A stretch of DNA of 64,000 nucleotides. Source: Tausonia pullulans. Taxonomy: Eukaryota; Basidiomycota; Tremellomycetes; Cystofilobasidiales; Mrakiaceae. The DNA lies in NCBI GenBank assembly GCA_951802195.1, contig OX637620.1, positions 1,984,001-2,048,000 of the forward strand. The letters run 5' to 3'. The position numbers and the translations under genes were made by a program. Positions 63,204 to 64,000 of this stretch are shown here, in pieces (positions within the stretch are counted from its first letter, which is position 1; every line of letters begins with the position of its first letter). The notes beneath the pieces are model-generated. The model worked only from the letters and a program-made list of their open reading frames with translations, made no database searches and was not told the origin of the DNA.

Positions 63204-63952
63204 ATGGGACTCCCGTCCTACGCTCATCTTCGCGCACGCGATTCCTCCGCGTCCTCTCCCTCAACAGCCGCGCCCAAGTGGGTGCAGTACCTTCCGCTCC
63301 TCATCCTCCTCCCGCTGGTCTCCAACCCGCTCGACAAGATCTTCCCTAAGCCCACTCCGACATTCATTGTCCACGGCCTCGAACAATGTGCCACGATCCG
63401 GTCACCCGTTCGGTCAGCTGACAAAGGGAGGACCGTTTCGGACCGGTTTGTTGAGGGCACGCCGGCTGTCCTCCTCACCAACGGCACCCTCTGGACGGGC
63501 AACGAAGCCGGGTCCGAAATCATCACCGGCGGCAGCGTCTGGTTCGAGAACGGTCTCATCAAGGCTATCAGCAAGGACAAGGACGAGCTCGTCAGAGCCA
63601 TGACCAAAGGCCGCAAGAGCAGCAAGCCCGACTGGGAGGAGACTAATCTTCAGGGCGCTTGGGTGACGCCAGGTACGAGCTTCAAATTCCTCACCATCTT
63701 TGACTGATAGTTGACCTGTCTGTCGTCGTTTAATTTCCCATCTGCAGGCATCGTCGACATGCACGTGAGCCTGCCACTCGCCCGTGTTGCTGCCTTCGCC
63801 TGAGCGCTCCGCGCCGTGAGACGTGACTGACCACAGATTGACGCGCTCCTCCCACCCAGTCTCATCTCGGTGTGGGTCCGTCGCCGGGCCTCAGGGGAAA
63901 TGAGGAAACCAACTCGGTCAAGGCCCCGATCCTACCCTTCCTTCGCTCGCTC
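63204..63952 (+). CDS. Membrane-anchored amidohydrolase, N-terminal part (cut by window end)
   Basis: Metal-dependent hydrolase of the amidohydrolase superfamily, related to imidazolonepropionase/prolidase-like enzymes; substrate unknown. Exon 1 (63204-63672) gives a hydrophobic anchor near the N-terminus (WVQYLPLLILLPLVSNPL), then AVLLTNGTLWTGNEAGSEII, WFENGLIKAISKDKDEL and LQGAWVTPG. Exon 2 is only 17 nt (63748-63764, coding IVDMH), and exon 3 (63860-63952) resumes SHLGVGPSPGLRGNEETNS and ends before GTGAGT. The metal-binding HxH is therefore DMH-SH, split by an intron. The barrel and remaining metal ligands lie beyond the window. The single N-terminal helix suggests a luminal or extracellular catalytic domain. 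Confidence 0.8.
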
Positions 63953-64000
63953 GTGAGTAGTCTCGCGCCTTGTTTCGACGACTGGACGCGCTCGCCCGGG

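Overview
This window looks like a chromosome segment from a fungus, most likely a basidiomycete yeast of the Microbotryomycetes type (Rhodotorula/Microbotryum-like). The evidence is dense genes with many 50-90 nt GT..AG introns, fairly high GC, a Tad1-like LINE, and a set of recognisable fungal proteins: a Zn2Cys6 factor, AKR1, YME1, HEM14, ILV3, BNA2, PRE6, a PAQR/IZH protein and histones H3/H4. Placement below phylum level is inference. Exon boundaries were worked out by hand from splice signals and reading phase; where they are uncertain the entry says so.

Layout. 1-3738: a minus-strand non-LTR retrotransposon (ORF1 with zinc knuckles, then endonuclease/reverse transcriptase running off the left edge). 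3738-5000: three head-to-tail poly(A)-ended repeat units, lying directly upstream of an intron-containing elongator tRNA-Met gene (5065-5148). 5285-10356: a hypothetical gene, proteasome subunit alpha4 and a coiled-coil protein, all minus. 10357-19018: a Zn2Cys6 transcription factor, an EST1/SMG7-family protein and a HAD hydrolase ending in SKL, all plus. 19019-20672: a second copy of the poly(A)-ended repeat, again just upstream of a second tRNA-Met gene. 20673-30537: indoleamine 2,3-dioxygenase (plus), several weak or small genes, then the ankyrin-DHHC palmitoyltransferase AKR1 (minus). 30538-34635: about 4 kb with no gene I can identify. 34636-40895: a membrane RING protein and an MFS transporter, both minus.

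42225-57463 is the most striking part. A divergent H4-H3 histone pair is present twice as inverted 1,770-bp copies that appear identical, flanking an 11.7-kb unique segment. That segment carries HEM14, two i-AAA (YME1-type) protease paralogues arranged tail to tail, and a PAQR/IZH membrane protein. One paralogue keeps the HEGGH zinc site. In the other both histidines and the third zinc ligand are replaced while the ATPase motifs remain, so it looks like a protease-dead, ATPase-competent FtsH-family protein encoded beside its active relative.

57609-64000: ILV3 dihydroxyacid dehydratase (minus), a hypothetical gene (minus), and the start of a membrane-anchored amidohydrolase (plus) cut by the right edge.

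Metabolically, several genes serve mitochondria (HEM14, the YME1 pair, ILV3). They do not form an operon-like unit, and apart from the protease pair I see no sign that neighbours act together.
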